DNA of 64,000 bases from Apteryx mantelli (taxonomy: Eukaryota > Chordata > Aves > Apterygiformes > Apterygidae), in the NCBI RefSeq assembly GCF_036417845.1, contig NC_089979.1, positions 51,560,275 through 51,624,274 on the forward strand, given 5' to 3'. How positions within the stretch are numbered: position 1 is the first letter of the stretch; every line of letters begins with the position of its first letter. The notes beneath the pieces are model-generated. The model was not told the origin of the DNA. It was given only the letters and a program-made list of their open reading frames with translations, and searched no databases. Of the stretch, positions 25,754-35,590 are shown in pieces. The position numbers and the translations under genes are program-made.

Positions 25754-26652
25754 TTTTAATACCATGAATGTAAGTGTTTGACTTTAGTGGATCTGTGTGG
25801 GGCATGTTCAGGGCAAGGCTTGTTCAGTGAATCAGCATAGGAGAAGACTGGACAGGGGTGTAAGCTCACAGAATAAAAACAATTTAATAGTGTCCTCAAG
25901 CACAGCACTAGCATAGGGTATACAGCATCAGAGAGTTTGGATGAAAGTCTCCAGCCTTTTGGGGTGTCCAGTCAGAACCATGGAAGCTGCAGGAAGTTTA
26001 CTGTAGAACTCCAGTATTGAAATGTCTAAAGGAACTGGACCTTTAACTTAAATGGTCACTGATTTTAAGTTTTGCACAGTCAATTCTAGTTTAAAAACAA
26101 AACAAAATAACAATAGCTGATGTCCCTGCTGTTGGAGCCTTAAGACACCTGTTATACTGCTGAGCCCTACTCTTTTTTTTTTTAAATAAAACACTGTTTT
26201 AAGATACAGCACAATAAATGTGCTTATTACGCACTCTAACATAGAGCACAGAAATACAACACTACAGAGTGCAAGTCTAACCATCTCCACAGTGGGAAAA
26301 GTGCGAAGGTTAAAAATATGCATGTGGCTTAACACAAGACGTTTTTAAAAAACATGACATGGAAATCTTGTACTAATGCTTTCATCTTTATCACAAACGT
26401 GAGTGAAAACTTATGGTCAGTTGCTGATTCTTCTCTTGTAGTAGTAGTGTAACCCTTTCAAAGGTAAAATGTTGGAAAGATCAGAGAATAAAAAAAAAAA
26501 GTGTCCAAAAATGTTCCCATTTACCACTTTTCCAGTAGTTATGTTTTTCAAGAAGTAAACATGTAAGGTCACCTTGATCTTCACCATCAGTAAGTAAGTG
26601 ATATACTCTGAAACTGCGAAGCCAGCCACCCGGCCCGAGATCAGTTCAGCGT

Positions 26653-26696
26653 CACACACGCGTGCACACACACACACACACACACATACGCACACA
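26653..26696. repeat. (CA)n/(TG)n microsatellite with CGCG interruption
   Basis: Forty-four bases of strict purine-pyrimidine alternation, mainly CA on the + strand with an internal ACGCGTGC. If the predicted 3' UTR is right, CABLES1 mRNA carries it as a UG repeat. Confidence 0.9.
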
Positions 26697-27136
26697 AACA
26701 CCCGACAGGAAAAAGTGCACTTTCAATTGCTGATACAAAAATAGATTGGCACATTCTTTTTGACACAGTGAAGATATCCTCTTTAAAAGCTTTTTCACAA
26801 CGTTAAGAAGTCCTTGTGTAAGTTGCAGCAGGTCGGTAGAAAAAACACTAGGAGAATGCACTCACGTGGGCTCTTGGGGTTTGTGTGATGGAGAGAGAGG
26901 TGGTAATGGAGGCTGCCCTTTACATTTTTGTATGTCTGATTCAGGTAACTGACTTTTACATGCGTAGTCCCCACAAGTAGGGTCAGTTGCCACCCAGTTT
27001 CAGCAAACGTTAACCATTAACCAACATCTCAGACTTCACCTGCTTTGAGAAAAATAACAATATGTAAATCTGTCAAAGCTGAGAGTCTTAAGTCAACACA
27101 GTGTTTCCTATATGTTGCTGGAAAAACTGTTTTGGG

Positions 27137-27157
27137 GAGAGAGCGAGAGCGAGCGAG
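27137..27157. repeat. GAGC/GAGA purine-rich repeat
   Basis: A short imperfect GAGAGC/GAGC tandem array in the predicted CABLES1 3' UTR, about 100 bases after the stop in sense orientation. Confidence 0.6.
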
Positions 27158-27258
27158 TTAAGTGTTACAAGTCTGCTTTTGCATTTCCAGTAGTAACTGC
27201 AGCTCCCCAGAGCTAAGTGGAAACAGTCTGGAGCCCCTTCCCGGAAGGGCAGCCAGTG

Positions 27259-27399
27259 CTAGGAGTTCTGGAGCAAGCGTCTGTAGTGCGGCATCACCTC
27301 GTGCTCCGGCAGGTGGAGCGCAAACTCCAAGGCCACCAGCACCGGGAATTCGAAGGCGATCAGCTCACGCCTGTTCAGTCGGAACTTCTCTTCCAGTTT
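27259..27399 (-). CDS. CABLES1: CABLES1 last coding exon (exon 10)
   Basis: The acceptor GTTGTTACAG precedes the first codon, AAA. The exon encodes 46 residues, starting [13 protein letters not shown] and ending [10 protein letters not shown], then TAG at 27,259-27,261. This is the end of the cyclin-like domain, with the conserved [17 protein letters not shown] segment. Human CABLES1, from memory, ends HYRRLVQSS, so only the last few residues differ. It joins exon 9 in phase 0. Confidence 0.95.
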   Translation of the reverse strand, partial: KLEEKFRLNRRELIAFEFPVLVALEFALHLPEHEVMPHYRRLLQNS

Positions 27400-29149
27400 C
27401 TGTAACAACAGCCATGTAAAAAAGCCTCCGTGAATGACTTTCTAGTATATTCTTGCAGAGGACGTTATTCAAGACATTTAAAAGTGCACGCTGCTCTCAC
27501 TAAAAATCTCTGCCTGGCTGAATTTGCATGGCTCCAGTTTTAGAAAATTAGGGTTATGGCTTTCTCCTCCTATCTCTGACTGAGACAGTGCTGGCATACT
27601 CTGCTGCTTATTCAGAACTGATGATCTTTCCTTACTACCACTTTACTCAGCAAGACGCTTCTTTTTAACTGACCTGAATGTGCAAAGTGGCAGCTTATGA
27701 CTGCATAATGTTATGATGCTTAATATTCCCCCTTCCCTTTACTGGTCAGTAGCTGATAAACTACTGGGATGAATCAGATGATAGACTGATTTCTTATTGG
27801 AAAGGCAGTTTACAAAGTTCAGCTGGACCTGCCATTTCTGATATTTTACTCATTCCATTTCTAGTAGATATATCTTTTAATGATCATAGCGATTATCAAT
27901 GCAGGAAGAGGAAATATCTAGCTTCATGCATACTCAAAATCACTTGTATAGTGGAATACATGCATCTTGCAAGTGCCCACAAAATTCATGCTCCATCTGT
28001 AATCATGAATTTTCTTTTCAGCATTAGAACGTGTTAGATCCTCCTATTGGGGAAATTAGTCCCACTACAATTAGATCTATTTGATCTTATTGATACCTCA
28101 GAGGCAAAAGGTGTCATCTGCTACAATCCTAAGAACAATAAGTAAAAGAAGCTCTGCTATCCCCAAAGGAAAAGAGATGGGTTTCATAGTTGGCTTTCTG
28201 CTGTAATGTACTAAACCTCCCATCTGTTCTGCTGTTTTCACTGGTTTTGGATACTAGAAGGCAGCCAGCTCTATGGGGATTTCTTCCCCCCCTTGTCTTC
28301 TTACGGCCTCCCTGGCTTGCTGCTTCTCTCCCCACTAGATCTAATGAAAAGCTCAGGATGTCTTAAGGATGGACCAATATTTCAGGGTAGCAAGAGAGGC
28401 CAGATCTTCAACTCCCACTCTTTTTTTTTTCTGGTTATCTGGAGGCCATTCTAACAAACTGACTGTCAACCATTTCTGTGACTGTGGCATAAGGGTATGA
28501 ATCCGCTTCTGCTCCCCAACCAAGCTGTCGTGGCTCTTGAACTAAGAGTTTGGTTGTAGCCAAGCACCCAGCTGCCTGTCCAGTTTTCTGTAGAGATATA
28601 TCAGATTGACATTTTAGTGCTTGCAACTGGACTAGGGAATTACATTCCCTTCCCTCTGTGAACCCTTTAACATGGTGAGGGTAGAAGACCAAACACCTTA
28701 CTCCACAGAAAGCAAGTCAGGGTGAAGTGTTCTCATGGAAGCAATGTCCTATGCCCAAAAGCTTAGCTTGAGGAGTGAAATCCAAACCTGGTAGCCTATT
28801 ACACTCCATCCCAAATTAATATCTGCATTTACCTTCAAAGGAGAGTCCTTAATGGTTCTTGAAAATATAATTAAAGGAAAATGAATGCCCTGAAGGTTAA
28901 CTTTTGACTTGTATCAGGTAAGACAGTATCTGACACCATGCTGTTCAATCTCATCAAACAAGCTTCTCACTCCTCTGCAGAGATATTGGTCACTAATACT
29001 TCTACATAAATGTATAATAAAGGAAGGTAGTTAGCTGGCTGAACAGCTGGAAACCTAGAGGAGAGCCAAGACCACTGATAAGCAGGCTTGTGTGAGCCAC
29101 ACGCTGGCACGTCATGTGGAAGAAACACTGGAAGCCTAGGTATACGTAC
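27400..29149 (-). other. CABLES1: CABLES1 intron 9
   Basis: A 1.75 kb intron with donor GTACGT and acceptor TTACAG on the minus strand. I see only a short T run near 28,421 and no internal exon. Reading on past the exon 9 donor, the frame stays open for about 60 more codons (to 28,967). Confidence 0.8.
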
Positions 29150-29357
29150 ATCTATAAGATGCTTGACTTCATGTTTTCTGAGGTCACTGCCAATTTTGGC
29201 CGCTAAGAGAACACAGGCTCCAGCACAAAGCTTTCTGTTTTGCTTGTTTAGTTTGCCCTTGAGCGCGAGCTTCTCGAAGTACACAAAGGCCATGGCCACG
29301 GTGGGCTCTTCAAAACCGCATTCTTCTTGAGCAAGCTTGCGCATTTCTCTTTTCAAG
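29150..29357 (-). CDS. CABLES1: CABLES1 exon 9 (cyclin box core)
   Basis: A 208-base exon between TTTACGCAG and GAT|GTACGT. One base completes a serine codon split with exon 8 (AG|C); 69 codons follow, from LKREMRKLAQEECGFEE through AFVYFEKL and LNKQNRKLCAGAC to EVKHLID. It holds the first helices of the cyclin fold, including the alanine-rich CAGACVLLAAKI helix typical of cyclin boxes. This is the largest and most conserved exon in the window. Confidence 0.96.
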
Positions 29358-30277
29358 CTGCGTAAAGAGACCAGACAAGTATGCTGTGAGTTGCATTTTA
29401 AAGCATTTCTTGTTTCATCACTAGAGTCGTTCTTTCAGAGATTTCTGCTTAGTCAAATGGAGGGGTAAAGAAAGATGTAATTTACTGGGCAAATGTCCTT
29501 ATACTCCATTTTGGGAATTACATTTTGACCTCACCCTCATCCCCAATAAATAGCTGTAACAAACTAGAGAAGCAACTAAAAAGCTTTGACATGTTCAATA
29601 AAAATACTTCTTCAGAAGTCTTAAGCTACATACAATTTATTTAGTAATAACAACTTCATTGCTTGTGATCTATATGCAGCTTTACTGTTGGTTATGTTTG
29701 GTCAAATTCAAATTAACAGTCCCTCAATGTACTGCAGAATTCTCTAGTTACCAAACATGGATCAGTATCCTTCTGGACACCTCTGTCTGAGGAGTCAAAT
29801 GAAGTCATCATTACTTCAGCAAAGTGGTATGTCTAGCCTGCTACAATGGAAACAGCAATGAAATATTACAACCTCACTGTGGAGGTGACCACTTGTCTTG
29901 CTTCTGGCCATGTTCTCTGGACAAGGCAAAAAAATCCACCATTTCTCTTTCTTCATCTCTTTTTAAGCTAAGTACCATGAGCTATGAGACTTTTTTTGTG
30001 TTTTTTTTTTCTAAGTCTTACAGCATAGTCCATACCCAGTTTGCATCCTCACCCCTTCAGATATGTTTTACACCTGACTAGTACATGGTTGAACACATTC
30101 CCCTATTTTGTTTACTCAGGCCACTAATCAGAGCAATCATCTGACTTATTCAGCACCTCCACAGATGACTGTTCTCGGAAAATTGATCCATACTCCGCTT
30201 CTCTTCACATACAACAACTGCACTGAAATGTGAGGTAGCTGCATCATTCTGCAGCCGTATCAGGCTTTGCAATGTAC
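29358..30277 (-). other. CABLES1: CABLES1 intron 8
   Basis: A 0.92 kb intron, donor GTACAT, acceptor TTTACGCAG on the minus strand. There is nothing notable in it beyond a T-rich stretch at about 29,991-30,010. Confidence 0.8.
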
Positions 30278-30384
30278 CTTCGTATTTTACTGAGGGTTAA
30301 CTTGATGTGAGGGAACTTCTCCTTAAAGGTCTCATTCATGTCCTTCTTGAGATCTGATGGCTTCACATAGTCAATGACTGTGGT
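30278..30384 (-). CDS. CABLES1: CABLES1 exon 8
   Basis: A 107-base exon after CTGTTACAG, with donor CGAAG|GTACAT. It encodes 35 residues, [15 protein letters not shown] through [12 protein letters not shown], plus two bases of a serine codon completed in exon 9. This is the lead-in to the cyclin-like domain. It follows exon 7 in phase 0, making the conserved junction FPSYM|TTVIDYV. Confidence 0.95.
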
Positions 30385-31074
30385 CTGTAACAGATCAGCC
30401 AAGAGAAAATGATTCTTGCAGTTTGTAACCAACACGACCACTCAATACCATGCTCCCCGCTGCTGAAAAGTAAGGAATACCAAAAACGTGTTGGTCCTAA
30501 CATTTTCAGTTAGGGGAAAGTTAAGTCTGAATTAGAGTAAGTTTCCTTGTGACGGCTCTGTCAGAACAAGTGACCTGAAATCTGTAAAAAACATTCAACG
30601 CAAGCCCCAAACAACATGTGCCTTATGAGGAGCCTTCCAAATACGAATGAGTTTAAGCTAAGTGTGGGTGGATAAAACCTAGCTGACGATTCTTGTTAAA
30701 CCAAAACAAGTCACTACAGTAATTGATTTGATGACCAGATTTTGGGTGTTTTTCTCTAGGCGCTTCTGAAACATATTGCCAGTTTCTTTCAAACTGATTA
30801 AGGGAACCTCTGGTACAAATTCTTGAGTACTAATATCATACGTTTGTAATAAAATAGGCACTGAGCCTAAATGGCAGGTATTTCAATATAATGCAAGATA
30901 TGAATGCTGTCATAAGTTACATAAGTGGCTAGAAATATCGAGTTAGGACCACATTCTGTGTGTATCTATCTATCTTATTTTGAGATTCCTACTCCTTTCT
31001 GTCACAACTTGAAAAAATTTCCCAAAGTATAAGACAGTTCTCCTGACCAATATTGCAATACTAGCACTAGCACC

Positions 31075-31106
31075 TGTGTGTGTGTGCATGCGCGCGCGCG
31101 TGTGTA
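31075..31106. repeat. (TG)n-(CG)5 alternating tract, potential Z-DNA
   Basis: Thirty-two bases of perfect purine-pyrimidine alternation: a TG run, CATG, five CG steps at 31,091-31,100, then TGTGTA. CG-cored alternation is the classical sequence most prone to the left-handed helix. Confidence 0.85.
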
Positions 31107-33289
31107 GCACTATTCTTATTCCTTCAGCCTTCATTCAGGAAGCACTTTGCCAAAATCCTGTCACCACTCAGCTGGTAAAACCTATCAGCCGAACAACAAA
31201 TAAACCCTCATTCTGGGAATGTGCCAATTCTCCTCCTGCGGCTGTTTTGCCGCTTGGAAAGAAGCAGAAAAGACCCCTGACTTCTGCAGCCTGGAGACAA
31301 CCTGGTCCCCAGGCACCCAGGTCCTGGCCAGCTTCAAGTGGGGATGGGGGGAGAGCAGGCTGAAGTGTGGTGGGCATCCACCTCCCCGTACTATAGGCAC
31401 ATCCCCTGGTGCCAAATCCTACCAAGCAGCCGGTGGGTGTCTACCATATGGATTATATATCCTGCACTCTCCTTCCAGTAAAACAACGTTTTCCTTTCTA
31501 ATTTCTGTTTATGATTAACTTGCATTATGGTAAAGGGTTGTTACTCTAAAGAACAAGAGCTGGAAAGAGATGTGCAAAACACTTGTGACATGTTATGCCT
31601 TTTCAGGAGATTGAGCCTCGCTGTGTTATATCCTCATGGGAATCTAAAACCGCCCAAAGGACTGAGTGCATACTCTTGCAGTTTTGGGATAATTAAGATA
31701 GTATACGGAAGGGTTTGGGGAGGAGAGAATGGAATGGCTTTGGACAACTGTTGTCAACCAGTCACGCTCTTGGCTGGATCAGAAATGAGCAAGGAGGGGA
31801 GCAAAACACAATGAATTTTTCCTGCACTTTGTTTAGAAGCTGTGATACTGAAGCAAGGGATAATTACAGGAATTTAAAAGAAAGCAGAGTATGCCTCCCC
31901 CCCTAATAGCGCACAGCAGTATTTGAGGTAAATGGATGCTGTAACGAAGAAAAAAAGCAGCTTCTTGCTGCAGGGCATGGTTTTGGTCATATGCACATTT
32001 TAAATGCGGGCTATTCGGCTATCTGCCGTGCAACGCGAGAACCATCATCTGTGCAGACAAGCTGCTCCTGCCGCGTCCTGGCAGGTAGCTCGCACGGCAC
32101 GTCCAGCCCCACAGTCGCCTGCCATTGTCTCAAGTAAGACGGATGAACGCTTGCAGACTCCCGCCAACACAGCTCCACGCAGAGCACCAGGCCAAGTTTT
32201 ACTCAGGAAAGGGGACAACTTACTAAGGAAACTCTGCCTTATTGAGGAAAAGCTGCCAGACCAGCTGGCAGATCCCTGCAATTCGCTATAAGAAATCATC
32301 AAAAAGGAGAAACCCACACCAACCCTCTCTGGCCATCCCTGCTGCCCTGTACGTGTATGTACGAGTTAGAGCACAGCTCCAGGCTGACACTGCACTGCCA
32401 TTAATACTGTAAATCCACATACTGTCTTGACTTTGAGGCGGGCAACTTGCTACCGTGCCCGAACCAAAGGAAGAGAGGGAAAGGAAGAGAGGAGAAATCT
32501 TGCCCCACCCAGAGCAGGAGGAAAAGGCTTCAACTGAGTGCGTGGGTCTGTCTGTTTTTAATTTTGTTAAAGCTGGGAGGAAGTGAGTATTTGACTCTAC
32601 CTACGCCGAAGACTTAGCCTGAGAGTTCAGACCTCTCAGAAGGGCACCTGCTCATTGCAGGCATCTTCACAGCCTGCCACTAGGCCAGCGTAGGAACAAC
32701 TTAAAGACAACACAACACTCACTTACAGCTGTGGCTCTTTAAAGCAGAGACTTATTTGCTCATGAGCTTCATCTCATCTGACAGGGTTTGGCCCTCAAAA
32801 GCCCACTAACAAAAATCTTAATTATTCCTCTGATTTCTTCCCCTGGGTCTTTGCTGCTTGCCTGCTTCATGGCCTTTTTCCATAGGATCACCAACAAGTT
32901 GGGTGCCTCCAACACATACATGGATATGCTACTACATGTTATTAAAAGGGTTCCTCTTAGTACTGCTATAAGAGGACTACTGGAAAAGCCACATAGCATA
33001 ATTTAAACCAGTGCTACCTGCTACTACACAAACATCAGCCCGCGCTGCGCTCACTTACAGAGTCACGAGACACTGAGCGCGTAAAGGTCACCTGCTGTTA
33101 AGTCTGAACATGAGTTTATTTACTACCAGTATTTTCCCAATGTCTTGGGCAATCCTAGAAAGAGTGAGCTTGGTGCTACTCCACAGAGCTACACGGTACC
33201 TTATTCCAGGCTTCGCTGCACACTTAATTGCCTGTTGTTTGCTCTCCATTACCGCAGAGCTCCTCAGCTTTATCCTAATTATCTCCCTC

Positions 33290-33525
33290 CAAGCGATCAC
33301 GAGTTTTGCTGGCAGACTGGCGTTCGGCTCTTTGCGAGGCAACCCTTCCTCCTCGCGCAGGGCAGAGGGCAAGCGGGGACGAGCCTAGCGTCCGCGAGGT
33401 AAAACGCCTCGCCGCAGAAAGGGCCGGGTAGGGCCGGCGGCGGCGGCGGAGCGGGGCCAGCCCGTCCTCCGGAGCCAGCCGAAGGGCGGCGCTGAGTTAC
33501 GCCGGTCCGAGTCGCTCCCGAGCAG
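33290..33525. promoter_or_regulatory. Intragenic CpG island in CABLES1 intron 7
   Basis: About 28 CpG dinucleotides in the roughly 190 bases from 33,345, including CGG repeats and GGGCCGGG/GGGGCC blocks of Sp/KLF type, inside an otherwise CpG-poor intron. Such islands usually mark promoters. On the + strand a donor-like GCGAG|GTAAAA sits at 33,398/33,399 within the island, as for a short first exon of an antisense transcript. A perfect MEF2-type CTATTTTTAA lies just right at 33,528-33,537 and TATAAAT at 33,621. Direction and activity are unknown. Confidence 0.55.
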
Positions 33526-33527
33526 GG

Positions 33528-33537
33528 CTATTTTTAA
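33528..33537. promoter_or_regulatory. MEF2-type consensus next to the CpG island
   Basis: CTATTTTTAA fits YTA(A/T)4TAR exactly and lies at the edge of the CpG island. A ten-base degenerate match can occur by chance; its position is the only supporting point. Confidence 0.3.
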
Positions 33538-35560
33538 CTGCGGAGATTTGTTGATTTTGCCCTGTTGATAAGAATCTCCCCCCTCAACCGCTGCTTCCTG
33601 CTAGTCAACCGTCTTTGCCATATAAATCACGATAACGAAATTCAGATGAAAGCTAGTGTGTGCTGGTTTTGATTCATGTAACAGGATAACAACAGCGTGC
33701 TTGAACACCCTGGCTCCCAGGCAGCTGTCTCATCTTGTCAGTGCCATGCCGGATTACCCAACTAACTGCCCTTATTCTCCACAAAAGGAATTGTGCAACT
33801 CCTTTTTTTTTTCCCCGTCCTGACTTTTCTGGTAGCTGCTGCAGCACCCTGGCTTGCCTCTACGTGGTGGGACGTCGTTTGCCTCGCCTGCGCTTGCAGC
33901 AACAACTGCGCCTGTGCTGCTGCCTGTGGAGAGGCAGATGGTGGAAAAAAAAGAGAAAAAAAGAAACAGGATCAACTCAGTTACCTCTTCTAGCTGTTTC
34001 AGACAAGGCTACCAGCACCTCGCTTGCTCTAACACTGGGACTAAAGCAGGAAACATAGGAGCCTACATAGAAAAGCAGGGTCCAAGGGTCCCCGTCCATC
34101 TGTCTGTCCATCCGTCCAGCCTCCTGCCACGCTTCCCTGGCACGGGGCAGCGCAGGAGCCTCCGCACCCTGCGTGTGGCTCAGTGCAGAGCACGCACCCG
34201 CTGCTTCCCATGAGGAAGAAAAGCAGACAGACCAGAGGAAAACTTTTGCACGCCTGAGAAACCCGCAAGGGCCAGGCGGGACCTCACTGCCGACATGGGA
34301 GCACCATGACCTAATCTAAACCTTCACCGCTGTCTCGCTGCTCAGCATCTGCTTCTCTTTTCCCTTCTCTGTTTTAGACCATTTCTTACTGCTCTTGAGC
34401 TGCCTGTGAGTCATAAATGAAGCTGCCGTGTGGAGGAGAAGACACCACTGTAAGCAGCAGGGATTTTTTTTCTGCCTAGAATAATTCTGGTAGCATCTGT
34501 ATCAGAGCGCTGCTCAGCACTGATGCTCCAGATTTTATAAAGAGTTTGCAAATATTTCCCTAAAAGGAGCATGGCATGTTTCTATGCCAAACACGCATTA
34601 CTTTATCATATATAATGCTGTTCTCCAACAGGCCGGCATTCTGCACCTCCGGAGCAGCCGGACCCACAAGGAAGGTGCTGGGAACTACCGGCCGACAGCT
34701 CTAACGCACCAATCTCCAATGTTTGTGACTGCTGTCATCCAGAAGGGTCTGTCTTGTTTCTCACAGCTTATTTGCACAGAGCACATTTCACTTTAGTATT
34801 CAGAAATACTCCTTGGGGAGCTCTGTGCGTGTTCTCTGTATACAAAGCTGTATATATATATATTTTAGTTTGGCGATGGAAGCTGCAAGACAAATGAACG
34901 CCTTGATATATGGTAACGGACAGACGCTGGGACGGCGTGATGCATGCTGGGGCTGAAGTCTGTACTCTGCACACTTTTTGCAGGGCTGGCAGTTTTGAAC
35001 TTGGAGGTTAGCTTGTGTGTTATTCATAAGCATTTTCAAGCAGCTGCTTTCTCATAGGAAAGCTGTATATATAGTTTCATAAGTGGGGGAGGAGGGAGGA
35101 TGCCTGAAATGACTGGAAAGACTGGCAAGATGAAATATTGTTGAAAATAAATCCTGCTTTGGCATGCTACCAGTAAAAGAGGATCTAGCCTTGGATGCCT
35201 CTATCTCCCTCCTAAGAAGGATGAATAAAATCAGAATAAAATAAGTGAATAAAATCAAAGTTCTGCAATAGGGTCTCTTTGGGTGTCATTACTCCATACC
35301 GAACAGACAGAAGATTCGTGTGTTTAACAGAAGCACAACGGTAAGTCATTAACTGTGTAAGAGATGAAAAGAGGTCCATGGAGTCTCCACTGGTCTGTGC
35401 AACACTGCCTGCCTGCACTAATGTGACGGCCTGTGCAGCTGGAAACTGTCAGCAGCCTAACGCATATGCTTATGTCTGAGGATGCTTATGTACGGGAAAT
35501 TCTCTTAGGGCAGAGGCTTAAAGTAATAAAGCAAAATGGGAGTGAATCCCTCTTTAAAAT

Positions 35561-35590
35561 AAAAAAAAAAAAGGGAAAAGGAAAAGGAAG
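35561..35590 (+). repeat. Polypurine tract (A12 then GGAAAAG units)
   Basis: Thirty purines without interruption on the + strand: twelve A followed by G/A-rich units. It is simple intronic DNA. Confidence 0.8.

Larger units (their letters stand above)
24620..27258 (-). other. CABLES1: CABLES1 3' UTR (predicted)
   Basis: Sequence downstream of the CABLES1 stop in the sense direction. If the distal poly(A) signal (24,644-24,649) is used, the UTR is about 2.6 kb. If the doublet at 25,742-25,753 is used, it is about 1.5 kb. It includes a long UG-type repeat (sense strand) at 26,653-26,696 and a CTC-type repeat near 27,137. No coding signal is evident. The extent is inference from signals only. 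Confidence 0.4.

Noticed and set aside
33110..33388. 92-codon + strand frame in intron 7 with hydrophobic stretches, resembling a small membrane protein
   Set aside because: It lies opposite another open frame on the minus strand through the same CpG-rich sequence; the hydrophobicity follows from base composition. No homology is recognised.
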